Positions 28,238-36,132 of a stretch of DNA of 64,000 bases are shown here, piece by piece. The stretch spans positions 62,001 through 126,000 of the forward strand of contig NZ_JAXMNY010000004.1 in the NCBI RefSeq assembly GCF_034670185.1, read 5' to 3'. This stretch comes from Nisaea sp. Lineage in GTDB: Bacteria; Pseudomonadota; Alphaproteobacteria; Thalassobaculales; Thalassobaculaceae. Below the pieces are notes generated by a model. The model was not told where the DNA came from and ran no database searches. It saw only the letters and a list, made by a program, of their open reading frames with translations. Numbering within the stretch: the first letter of the stretch is position 1; each line of letters opens with the position of its first letter. The translations under genes and the position numbers were made by a program.

Positions 28238-29071
28238 TCACTCAAGATTGAAGCCTTTGCCCTTTAAATATTTGGCCAATTGCTTGCGTTCCGGTTTCGA
28301 AACTTGACGCGCTTTGTCCTCTGACCATCCGTATTCTTGCGCCAGCCCGTATTCATCGACCGATCTTTGTTTTTCATCCGGAATTTGAAAACGCGCGCTG
28401 CGGCGAGCGTCATACGCCGCGACCTCCTGTTCAAGGCGGCTGTCGTCATAGCGATCCGTATGAACGAACACGGAGGGCGGCAACCGCAAGCTGATATGTC
28501 CCTCGCCAGCAGGCCAGCCGAGGCAGAAGCCGCAGATCGGGAAGACATGATCCGGCAGCTCCAGCAGCTCAGAAATCACCTCGATATGGTTCCGGACAAC
28601 ACTGATCGGACAGCAACCGAGCCCGGTTGATTCCGCCGCCCGGATGAAGTTCATCAGCACCAGCCCGGCATCGACCGCCGCGTTCAGCACGGAATCCAGA
28701 TGATCGTTAGCAAAGGGCTTGCCGCGCAACTCCGAGACCTTGCGGATACGCCTGTTATCGGCGAGGAAAACCATGAAGACGGGCGCATCCGCGATCCAGG
28801 GCATTGCCGGCATCAGCGCCTCGATCTTCCGGCGCTTCTCCGCATCCCGCACGATCAGCACTCCGGATTGCTGAAGATCCGACTTTGCCGGGGCTGAAAA
28901 AGCCGCCGCCAACAGCACCTCAAGAAGATCATCCGGCACCGGATCCGGCTTGTATCGACGATGGGAGCGGTGAGAGAGAATATGGGCAAGATCGCCCTCG
29001 GCCGGCATGTCCCGGCCTGCATCGACCGGCAGGCCGAACCTGTCTTCAATCAAATCGGCGATTGTCTTCAT
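28238..29071 (-). CDS. Nitroreductase-family flavoprotein
   Basis: This 277-residue protein has an N-terminal nitroreductase domain: HRSHRRYKPDPVPDDLLEVL is the FMN-binding entry, AAFSAPAKSDLQ follows, and GLGCCPI and the C-terminal GWPAGEG complete the fold. Such enzymes reduce nitro, quinone or related compounds with NAD(P)H. About 60 C-terminal residues form a charged tail. The ATG at 29071 (MKTIADLIEDRFGLPVD) fits the family. The frame is open upstream to 29413, but that part is not family-like. Confidence 0.87.
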   Translation of the reverse strand: MKTIADLIEDRFGLPVDAGRDMPAEGDLAHILSHRSHRRYKPDPVPDDLLEVLLAAAFSAPAKSDLQQSGVLIVRDAEKRRKIEALMPAMPWIADAPVFMVFLADNRRIRKVSELRGKPFANDHLDSVLNAAVDAGLVLMNFIRAAESTGLGCCPISVVRNHIEVISELLELPDHVFPICGFCLGWPAGEGHISLRLPPSVFVHTDRYDDSRLEQEVAAYDARRSARFQIPDEKQRSVDEYGLAQEYGWSEDKARQVSKPERKQLAKYLKGKGFNLE

Positions 29072-29276
29072 GACTGCGCGCGTCCCTTCTCTGCGAATAA
29101 GCCGAGAGTAGGCAGGCCATGTGCCGGACCGCAACTCCCGCCCATGCACCGCATACAACTCCTGGTGTCGCACGGGGCGGTTCACGAAAACCTCTCCGCG
29201 CCTTGACTCGACCGGCGGAATGATGACGAATCGGCAGCCCGCTGACGGGTTCACGCCGCTCTCATGGAGGAAAACG

Positions 29277-29483
29277 GTGTCTGACAAATCGGATTTCGAG
29301 AACCGAAATCGCCAGTCCATTTTCAAGCGCCTCGGAATGACGGAACTTGAAAGCCCCGGCCTTCCTGCCGACCCGGCGACGGAAGAAACGGGTACATCTG
29401 ATGTCAGCGGCAACGGCCCCTGCCCGGAACACCCCCTCGGCAGCGATCTTTTTTACGTCCTCAGAAACGCGTATCGTCCCTGA
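29277..29483 (+). CDS. Possible small protein, 68 aa
   Basis: A GTG at 29277 has an excellent ribosome-binding site (TGGAGG, six to seven bases upstream) and opens a 68-codon frame beginning SDKSDFENRNRQSIFKRL. No family is recognised. The composition is polar, with no membrane segment. It lies between the divergent nitroreductase and amidohydrolase genes. A strong start signal in an otherwise empty interval is the only support. Confidence 0.4.
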   Translation: MSDKSDFENRNRQSIFKRLGMTELESPGLPADPATEETGTSDVSGNGPCPEHPLGSDLFYVLRNAYRP

Positions 29484-29545
29484 TCAGACGGCTCTCTGAC
29501 CGTTTGAGTATCCTTTAACTCCAAGTTGTTTGCCGTGGAGAGACG

Positions 29546-30982
29546 ATGCGCAATCTTGTGATAGGCGGCGGTATCGTCGTTACGATGGATTCCGGCCGAC
29601 GGGTTATCGACGGCGGCACGGTGCATGTCCGGGACGGACGGATCGCCGCCATCGCTGGGCCCAACGAAGCGATCAGCACAACCGAAAGCGCGGAAATCAT
29701 CGATGCCACCGGCATGCTGGTGCTCCCGGGTCTGATCGATGCCCATGCCCATGCCGGGCACGCGCTGGTGAAAACTCTCGGCAGCGATGACAGCGCGACC
29801 TGGTTCAACGCCTGCCGGCAGATCTACACGCTCGGCTCGGACGAGGAATTCTGGCGCGCCGACGCAGCTCTTTTCGCCCTTGAGCGGATCAAGGTCGGAG
29901 TCACCACCGGCATTTCCATGCTCGGCGGCGGCGACAGCATCAGCAGAACCGATCATCCGGGTGTCGCCGACGCTCATTTTACCGCCATCAAGCAGGCTGG
30001 CACGCGCGCCATGCTTGCCATCGGCGCTAACCGGCCGCCTTTCCCCTGGCGCTTCAGGAATTGGGATCATGGCGAGGACGATAGAGATGTCAGCTTTGAG
30101 CGGCAGCTCGACGTCAGCCGGATGATCGCGGAGAAATGGCATGGAGCGGAGAACGAACGGCTTTCGGTCGCAATCACCTATCCGGTGTCGCGCCTGGACG
30201 AGCCCCTGCCGGAAGGCGTAACGGCCGATCTGGTAACAGAGCACGCACGGCAAGTCCGCGCCCTTTCGCGCGAACTAGGCCTCCGCTTCACCCAGGACGG
30301 GCACCGTGAGGGCAGTATTACCTATGCTCATAACGTGCAGGATCTGCTCGGCGAGGATGCTTTCCTGTCCCACTGCACCAATCTGACCGAGGCGGATATC
30401 GCCGTCCTGCGCGAGACCGGTGCCAGCGTCGTGCACAATCCGTCCGCCGTTGCTTCGATCAAGGGACGCTGCCCGGTGCCGGAGCTGATCGATCAGGGCG
30501 TCACTGTCGCCATCGGCTCGGACGCGCCCGCGCCGGATCGGTCCGGAGACATGATCCGGCATATGCAGCAGGCCATGCATTATCACCGCCGCCATTTCCG
30601 TGACGATCAGATCCTTCCGCCCGGGAAGGCTCTGGAGATGGTGACCATCGATGCCGCGAAGGCCATCGGCATGGAGAACGAGATCGGCTCGCTGGAGGCT
30701 GGCAAGAAAGCCGACATCGTGCTGCTCGACCTCCGCAAGCCGCATCTGGTGCCCGCCAACATGCCGCTGCACCGGGCGATCTATTTCGCCAACGGCGCGG
30801 ATATAGACACCACCATCGTCGACGGTGAAATCCTGATGCGCGGCCGCGCCGTCACCAGCCTCGACGAGGGCAGCGTGCTGGACGCTGCGGACGCGGCCAT
30901 TGCCAAGGCGCTGGAACGAACCGGCCTCACCTCCCTGCTGGAAACCCGCTCCGGCTTCTGGGGCCAAAGCCGCTACGACTAA
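29546..30982 (+). CDS. Amidohydrolase, TrzA/chlorohydrolase-cytosine deaminase type
   Basis: This 478-residue metal-dependent hydrolase has the first metal-binding pair in LIDAHAHAGHALVKT (about residues 70-84), the later SHCTNLTEADI block supplying another histidine, and the catalytic aspartate in AIGSDAPAPDRSG. The C-terminal composite beta domain includes GSLEAGKKADIVLLD. Family members deaminate or dechlorinate purines, pyrimidines, triazines or guanidines. The substrate is not clear and no pathway partner is adjacent. A hairpin with a T5 run follows. Confidence 0.9.
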   Translation: MRNLVIGGGIVVTMDSGRRVIDGGTVHVRDGRIAAIAGPNEAISTTESAEIIDATGMLVLPGLIDAHAHAGHALVKTLGSDDSATWFNACRQIYTLGSDEEFWRADAALFALERIKVGVTTGISMLGGGDSISRTDHPGVADAHFTAIKQAGTRAMLAIGANRPPFPWRFRNWDHGEDDRDVSFERQLDVSRMIAEKWHGAENERLSVAITYPVSRLDEPLPEGVTADLVTEHARQVRALSRELGLRFTQDGHREGSITYAHNVQDLLGEDAFLSHCTNLTEADIAVLRETGASVVHNPSAVASIKGRCPVPELIDQGVTVAIGSDAPAPDRSGDMIRHMQQAMHYHRRHFRDDQILPPGKALEMVTIDAAKAIGMENEIGSLEAGKKADIVLLDLRKPHLVPANMPLHRAIYFANGADIDTTIVDGEILMRGRAVTSLDEGSVLDAADAAIAKALERTGLTSLLETRSGFWGQSRYD

Positions 30983-30998
30983 TCACCGGGACTAGCTG

Positions 30999-31020
30999 CC
31001 GGTACTGAACCGGACTTTTT
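30999..31020 (+). terminator. Rho-independent terminator after the amidohydrolase gene
   Basis: CCGGT (30999-31003), loop ACTGA, ACCGG (31009-31013), then TTTTT at 31016-31020. The stem is short but GC-rich and placed 17 bases after the stop codon. Confidence 0.5.
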
Positions 31021-31086
31021 CCACGCCCGCCCCTTTCCGCCACGTGAATTCAGCGCCACACTCCCCCGATAAAAAGGAGTGGTGGA

Positions 31087-31821
31087 ATGCAAGACACCGC
31101 CGATAGGGAAGAAATGCTGACGGTGGAGATCTGGCGCGGTCGCGAAGACGGCGCGCTGCAGACCTACGCTGTGCCGCGCCGGGAAAGCCAGACCGTGCTG
31201 GACGTGGTGACCTGGGTGCAGCGGCACGAAGAGCCCGCGCTGGCCTATCGTTTCGCCTGCCGGGTCGGCATGTGCGGCTCCTGCGCCATGCAGGTGAACG
31301 GCAAGCCGCGCTGGACCTGCCGGACCCATGTCTCCCGGGTTGCCAAGGACGGTCATCTCCGGATCGAGCCGCTGGCCAATCTGCCGAAGATCAAGGATCT
31401 CGCCACCGACATGGCGCCGTTTTTCGAAAAATGGCAGGGCGCCCGTGGCCGGCATGTCCCGACCCGCACCCGGCACGAACCGATGGCCCCGGTCTCGTGC
31501 GAAAGCCCTGAACGGAAAGCTGCCGATGCCGGGATCGAATGCATCAATTGCGCGGTCTGCTACGCCGCCTGCGACGTGGTCGGCTGGGATGACACCTATC
31601 TCGGCCCCGCCGCCCTGAACCGGGCCTGGACCCTGGCCAACGACGAGCGGGACGCGGACAAGGCCGGGCTGCTCAGGGCGGTCTCCGAGAGCGGCGGCTG
31701 CCACTCCTGCCATAGCCATGGAAGCTGCGTCGAGCATTGCCCGGTCGGCCTCAACCCCACCGCCGGGATAGCCGGGCTGAAGCGGATGACGCTCGCCGCC
31801 CTGATGAAGGGCGAGCTCTGA
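31087..31821 (+). CDS. Succinate dehydrogenase/fumarate reductase iron-sulfur subunit
   Basis: This 244-residue SdhB/FrdB-type subunit has the 2Fe-2S block CRVGMCGSCAMQVNG with its later cysteine in WTCRTH, and ferredoxin-type cysteines in CINCAVCYAAC and CHSCHSHGSCVEHCPVG. It would pass electrons from the flavoprotein to quinone. It is first in a B-C-D-A operon, unlike the common C-D-A-B order. A strong AAGGAG site precedes the ATG. It is a divergent member, and fumarate reduction or a related dicarboxylate reaction is also possible. Confidence 0.9.
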   Translation: MQDTADREEMLTVEIWRGREDGALQTYAVPRRESQTVLDVVTWVQRHEEPALAYRFACRVGMCGSCAMQVNGKPRWTCRTHVSRVAKDGHLRIEPLANLPKIKDLATDMAPFFEKWQGARGRHVPTRTRHEPMAPVSCESPERKAADAGIECINCAVCYAACDVVGWDDTYLGPAALNRAWTLANDERDADKAGLLRAVSESGGCHSCHSHGSCVEHCPVGLNPTAGIAGLKRMTLAALMKGEL

Positions 31822-32150
31822 TGCTGGAAGCCCGCCTCTATCTGCTGCAACGCGCCAGCGCGATGCTGCTGGTCCCGCTCCTGCTCGCCCATCTGGTGAT
31901 GATCCTCTATGCCATCGAGGGCGGGTTGTCGGCCGCGGAAATCCTCGGCCGGACCCGGGGCAATCTTCTATGGGCCGCGTTCTACGGCCTGTTCGTGACG
32001 GCAGTGGCGCTGCATGCCCCGATCGGGCTGCGCAACATCCTGCGGGAATGGACCGGCTGGCGCGGCCGCTCCCTCGATTTCGCCACGCTCGGTTTCGGCG
32101 CACTGCTGTTCGGCCTCGGCCTGCGCGCCGTGCTGGCGGTGACGGCATGA
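31821..32150 (+). CDS. Succinate dehydrogenase-like membrane anchor, SdhC type
   Basis: This 109-residue protein has three hydrophobic segments and the motif HAPIGLRNIL in the second, matching the heme/quinone-site H-x3-G-x-R pattern of SdhC. Its ATG overlaps the stop of the iron-sulfur subunit gene. It should anchor the complex in the cytoplasmic membrane. Confidence 0.85.
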   Translation: MLEARLYLLQRASAMLLVPLLLAHLVMILYAIEGGLSAAEILGRTRGNLLWAAFYGLFVTAVALHAPIGLRNILREWTGWRGRSLDFATLGFGALLFGLGLRAVLAVTA

Positions 32151-32488
32151 TGCGCGCCTCGCGCAACCATCCGGGCTGGTGGGCGGCGCTCGGCCACCGG
32201 CTTTCCGGACTCGCCCTTGCGCTGTTCCTGCCGGTGCATTTCCTTGTGCTCGGACTGGCGCTGGATAGTGACGCCGCGCTCGAAACGGCAATTGCCTGGA
32301 CCGATCAGCCGCTGGTGAAGGTTGCTGAATGGGGGCTGGTCATGCTGCTGACCCTGCATCTCGGCTTTGGATTGCGGGTGCTGGCGCTGGAATTCCTGCC
32401 CTGGCGTGACCCGCTGAAAACCCTGATTTCCCTCGGCGCCGGCGCTTCCGTGCTGGCCGGCCTGCTGTTCTGGATCATGGCCTCATGA
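32147..32488 (+). CDS. Second succinate dehydrogenase-like membrane anchor
   Basis: This 113-residue protein has three hydrophobic segments and LHLGFGLRVL in the last part of the second, again the H-x3-G-x-R pattern. The N-terminal HRLSGLALALFLPVHFLVL also looks like SdhC rather than SdhD. Its ATG lies four bases before the end of the previous gene. Two tandem ATGs (32147, 32150) are both usable. Confidence 0.83.
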   Translation: MMRASRNHPGWWAALGHRLSGLALALFLPVHFLVLGLALDSDAALETAIAWTDQPLVKVAEWGLVMLLTLHLGFGLRVLALEFLPWRDPLKTLISLGAGASVLAGLLFWIMAS

Positions 32489-34242
32489 ATACTTCCCTCG
32501 AAACACTCCGCACCGACATCCTGATCATCGGCTCCGGCGGGGCCGGGCTGATGGCGGCGCTGCATGCCTTGCAGGCGGACCCGGATCTGGACGTTACCAT
32601 CGCGGTGAAAGGGCTGATCGGTAAATGCGGCTGCACCCGAATGGTGCAGGGCGGCTACAACGTGGCGCTGGCACCGGGTGATTCTGTCGAGCGGCATTTC
32701 ATGGACACCATCGTCGGCGGCAAATGGCTGCCGCGCCAGGATCTCGCCTGGAAGCTGGTGGACAAGGCGGTCGAGCGGATCCACGAGCTGGAGAACGAGC
32801 TTGGTTGTTTCTTCGACCGCAATCCGGACGGCTCCCTGCATCAGAAAGCCTTCGCCGGGCAGAGCTTCGACCGCACCGTGCACAAGGGCGACCTGACCGG
32901 GATCGAGATCGTCAACCGGCTGATGGAGCAGGTCTGGGCGCGCGGCGTGAACAAGCTGGAGGAACATCGCGCCATCGAGCTGATCCCGGCGCGGGACGGC
33001 AGCGGCATCGCCGGGGTTCTGCTGGTGGATATGCGGACCGGCCAGTATCGCTATGTCGAGGCCAAGGCCGTGCTGCTGGCGAGCGGTGGCGGGCCGACGA
33101 TGTATCTTTATCACACGCCATCCGGCGACAAGGCGTGCGACGGCATGGCCATGGCGCTGCGCCGAAACCTGCCGTTGCGGGACATGGAGATGGTGCAGTT
33201 CCACCCGACCGGATTGCTGGCGGGGACGGATACGCGGATGACCGGGACCGTACTGGAAGAAGGGTTGCGGGGCGCCGGAGGGTATCTTCTGAACGGCGCG
33301 GGCGAGCGCTTCATGAGCCGCTATCACGAGCACGGAGAGAGGGCGACGCGGGACATTGTCAGCCGGTCGATCTACTCGGAAATGCGGGCCGGAAATACCA
33401 CACCGAACGGGGGTATTTTTATTGAGATGGCGCATCTCGGTCCGGAGAATGTTGCCAATAAATTCAAGGGGATGGTGGAACGCTGCGCCGATTGCGGCTT
33501 CGATCTGGCCGGCGGACGTGTGGAAGTTGTGCCGACCGCCCATTACATGATGGGCGGTGTGGAATTCGAGCTGGATTGCGGCACCGGACTGCCCGGCCTG
33601 TTCGCCGCAGGCGAGGATTGCGGCGGGGTACACGGCGCAAACCGGCTCGGCGGCAACGGCGTTGCCAACTCCACCGTCTTCGGCGGCATCGCCGGGGAGA
33701 GCATGGCGGCTTATGTGCAAACCGGAAGCGCCGCCTGGCGCGAAGCCGACAAAACCGTGCTCGAAGCCGGCATTTCCCGTGCAGAACACCCCTTTCAAGC
33801 GCGCGGCGGCAACCTCTCCGACCTGCGCGAACGGCTGAGCCACTGCATGTGGGACGATGTCGGCATCCTGCGCACCCGCGACGGGCTGCGCTCGGCCCTG
33901 ACCGCGCTCGGCGATTTCCGGGCGGAGCTGCACGAGACCGGCCTCGCCGACGGCGACCGGGCCTTCAACCTGACCTGGCACGACTGGATGAACCTGGAGA
34001 GCCAGATCGATGTCAGCGCCGTCATCGCCACCGCCGCGCTCGGCCGCGAGGACAGCCGCGGCGCCCATTTCCGCGAGGATTTCCCGGAGACCGGAGCGCT
34101 GGAGGAAACCTGTTTCACCCGCATCACCCAGTCCGATGCCGGGCTGGCGCTGGACATGGTGCCGGTGGATTTCTCCATCGTCGCGCCGGGCCAGTCTCTG
34201 ATCGAGGACGAGGCCGGCGCGCCCCCAAGCGCAGCGGAGTAG
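32485..34242 (+). CDS. Succinate dehydrogenase/fumarate reductase flavoprotein subunit
   Basis: This 585-residue FAD subunit has the dinucleotide fold DILIIGSGGAGLMAALHA, the active-site regions MVQFHPTGL and the catalytic-arginine region SRSIYSEM, and GLFAAGEDCGGVHGANRLGGN near the substrate site. The usual FAD-linking histidine region reads CGCTRMVQGGYN rather than the SdhA HTxxAQGG pattern, so covalent FAD attachment is doubtful. It starts within the preceding gene (ATGA overlap). Together the four genes form a membrane dehydrogenase oxidising succinate or a related acid. Confidence 0.9.
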   Translation: MNTSLETLRTDILIIGSGGAGLMAALHALQADPDLDVTIAVKGLIGKCGCTRMVQGGYNVALAPGDSVERHFMDTIVGGKWLPRQDLAWKLVDKAVERIHELENELGCFFDRNPDGSLHQKAFAGQSFDRTVHKGDLTGIEIVNRLMEQVWARGVNKLEEHRAIELIPARDGSGIAGVLLVDMRTGQYRYVEAKAVLLASGGGPTMYLYHTPSGDKACDGMAMALRRNLPLRDMEMVQFHPTGLLAGTDTRMTGTVLEEGLRGAGGYLLNGAGERFMSRYHEHGERATRDIVSRSIYSEMRAGNTTPNGGIFIEMAHLGPENVANKFKGMVERCADCGFDLAGGRVEVVPTAHYMMGGVEFELDCGTGLPGLFAAGEDCGGVHGANRLGGNGVANSTVFGGIAGESMAAYVQTGSAAWREADKTVLEAGISRAEHPFQARGGNLSDLRERLSHCMWDDVGILRTRDGLRSALTALGDFRAELHETGLADGDRAFNLTWHDWMNLESQIDVSAVIATAALGREDSRGAHFREDFPETGALEETCFTRITQSDAGLALDMVPVDFSIVAPGQSLIEDEAGAPPSAAE

Positions 34243-34364
34243 ATGGCATCAGCAGCGGAATAACGCGCGGCCAGGAAAGCGCGGCGAGACGCCTCATAGG
34301 CGAAGCGGCCGCACACGGGTAGAGTGAGCATCGGACCGGCTCTGCCTCTGGAGGGCAAGACAGA

Positions 34365-35651
34365 GTGAAATTTCATCCCGAACGGGACTCGCTGACCCTG
34401 GAATTGCACGCCCGGCCGATCCGTCCGGTGCGGGCGCCGCTGCGCATCAGCCATATCGGTTTCGGCACCGGCGAGCATGGCGGCGACCGGGATTTCGAGG
34501 ATCTCGTCGCGCTCTGCCGCAAATTCGGCAAGGCCGAGCCCTCCGCCGACATGAAGCATTTCACCGCCGATCTCGGTCCCTTCACGGTGAAGTGGGAGCG
34601 CCATACCGAATTCTCGACCTACACCTTCCTGCGCGAGGAGAGCTTCGAGGCGCCGTTCGAGGAGACCGTTTTCGGACTGCTGCCGGCGGACTGGAAAGAG
34701 GCGAAGTTCGGCGAGGTCATGGTCGCGGTGCATCTCGCGGTCGCGGACGGCGTGGACGCACCGCTCGACGGCAACAAGCTGTCCCGCTGGTTCGACGGAA
34801 ACGAGGTCTTCGCCAATCGCATGGAGAAAGAGCGGGTCGAGATCTACGGCGACCTGCGCACCCATGACGACGGCTTCGACCGGATGTATCTGCGCGCCGG
34901 CGACCTCGGCCAGGAACTGCTCGGCCAGACCGTGCAGCGGGTGCTGGAGCTCAACACCTATTGGCGCCTCTCCCTGCTTTCGCTGCCGATCGCCCGGGAA
35001 AGCAGCCCGAAGCTGGAACGGATCGAGCGCGGGCTGGCCAAGATCGCCGCCGAGCTCGCCGACGGCGATCAGGATCGCAGCGACGAAAGCCTGCTCGACC
35101 CTCTGGCCGCGCTCTCGGCGGAGCTGGAGACCATCATCGCCAGCTCAAGCTACCGCTACCGCGCCAGCACGGCCTATTTCGAGATCGTCGAGGGCCGGCT
35201 GCGCCAGCTCGGCGCGGTCAACCTGAACGGCTACATCCATCTGTTCGACTATCTGATGCGCCGGATCGACCCGGCCCTGCGCACCTGCTGGTCGGTGCAA
35301 AGCCGCCAGGAAGCGATCTCCAAACGCGCCTCGCGCCTGTCCAGCCTGCTGCGCACCGGCATCGAGGTGAAGGTGGAGCAGCAGAACCGGGACCTGCTCG
35401 ACAGCATGAACCGCCGCGCCGCCCAGTCCCTCGCCATCCAGCGTACGGTCGAAGGCCTGTCCGTGGTGGCGATCAGCTATTACGCGGTCAATCTGCTGAA
35501 ATATCTGCTGGAAGGCATGGTGAAGGCACACCTGATCACACTCGATCCGACAATCGTCTCGGCCGCCTTCCTGCCGGTGCTCGTCATCGCGCTCTGGTTC
35601 AGCCTGCACCGCCTGACCCGCCGGGCACTGAAAAAACCGGACGGCAAATAG
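34365..35651 (+). CDS. DUF3422 family protein
   Basis: This 428-residue protein begins with the DUF3422 signature HPERDSLTLELHARP. Two hydrophobic segments lie near the C-terminus (AISYYAVNLLKYLLEG and SAAFLPVLVIALWFSL), so it is probably tail-anchored in the membrane. The function is unknown. The GTG at 34365 has GGAGGG about ten bases upstream. The last ten codons (RRALKKPDGK) and stop are repeated with only synonymous changes at 40599-40632, which suggests the 3' end is an island attachment target. Confidence 0.9.
   Translation: MKFHPERDSLTLELHARPIRPVRAPLRISHIGFGTGEHGGDRDFEDLVALCRKFGKAEPSADMKHFTADLGPFTVKWERHTEFSTYTFLREESFEAPFEETVFGLLPADWKEAKFGEVMVAVHLAVADGVDAPLDGNKLSRWFDGNEVFANRMEKERVEIYGDLRTHDDGFDRMYLRAGDLGQELLGQTVQRVLELNTYWRLSLLSLPIARESSPKLERIERGLAKIAAELADGDQDRSDESLLDPLAALSAELETIIASSSYRYRASTAYFEIVEGRLRQLGAVNLNGYIHLFDYLMRRIDPALRTCWSVQSRQEAISKRASRLSSLLRTGIEVKVEQQNRDLLDSMNRRAAQSLAIQRTVEGLSVVAISYYAVNLLKYLLEGMVKAHLITLDPTIVSAAFLPVLVIALWFSLHRLTRRALKKPDGK
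35622..35651 (+). repeat. DUF3422 3'-end segment shared with downstream repeats
   Basis: The final 30-odd bases of the DUF3422 gene match the ends of the 134-bp repeats at 40499 and 56118. Differences from the 40.6-kb copy fall at third codon positions only. It is the left boundary of the lower-G+C defence segment and a possible attachment half-site. Confidence 0.55.
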
Positions 35652-36132
35652 CGCCGCTCAGCGCATGTTTTAGATATTTGTATTTTTTCAAGCCTCCTGA
35701 TGAGCACCATGTGAAGACTGTATGAGCAGCGTCGGGAGAGGTGCTATGCCGCGCAGTTCATGCATGGACTCCGGCTGCGGGCAGCGATGCGCTATTCGCG
35801 TAATAGGGGAGGCCCACCTGGTGGTGAAAATCTGACGCTTGGTACCCGCTGGGAATGGCGGGCAGCGATCCGAAGTGGTCGGTCGCATCGTAGCTTCCCT
35901 AAAGCCGACATCTAAATGCGCCGCTGAATAATGTACCAGGTCGAACGTTTGATTTGGCTGAATTCTGGCCTTTAGCTAGAAAACGCGAAACGCACCTACT
36001 TCTTATGATTGTTTTTTAGAACTGCAATTGCGGCATCCCGCTTCTGCGCAGAAAAGTTTGTTAAGGCTTAGAAAACTGGCTACACAATTGAACAATGGAC
36101 ATGCAGCTCCGCCCCCCAGAGAGTAGCCATCA
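35652..36132. other. Gene-free interval at the left edge of the defence island
   Basis: These 481 bases lie between the DUF3422 gene and the nuclease-methyltransferase gene. Base composition drops towards the right. A 12-base motif (GCGGGCAGCGAT) occurs twice, near 35778 and 35863. I see no gene, tRNA or integrase. The promoter for the defence operon must lie here, but no clear -35/-10 pair stands out. Confidence 0.4.

Noticed and set aside
28238..29413. 391-residue version of the nitroreductase
   Set aside because: The upstream 114 residues are not family-like and cover the divergent small frame at 29277; the ATG at 29071 gives a normal N-terminus.
32305..34068. 587-codon open frame on the minus strand
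   Set aside because: It is antisense to the flavoprotein subunit of the SDH-like operon, whose FAD motifs and operon overlaps are clear.
35778..35874. Repeated 12-mer GCGGGCAGCGAT
   Set aside because: Two copies of a short GC-rich word, with no flanking symmetry, can occur by chance.
35652..36132. tRNA or integrase gene as the integration target
   Set aside because: No cloverleaf with a CCA-proximal arm and no recombinase motif was found in this interval.
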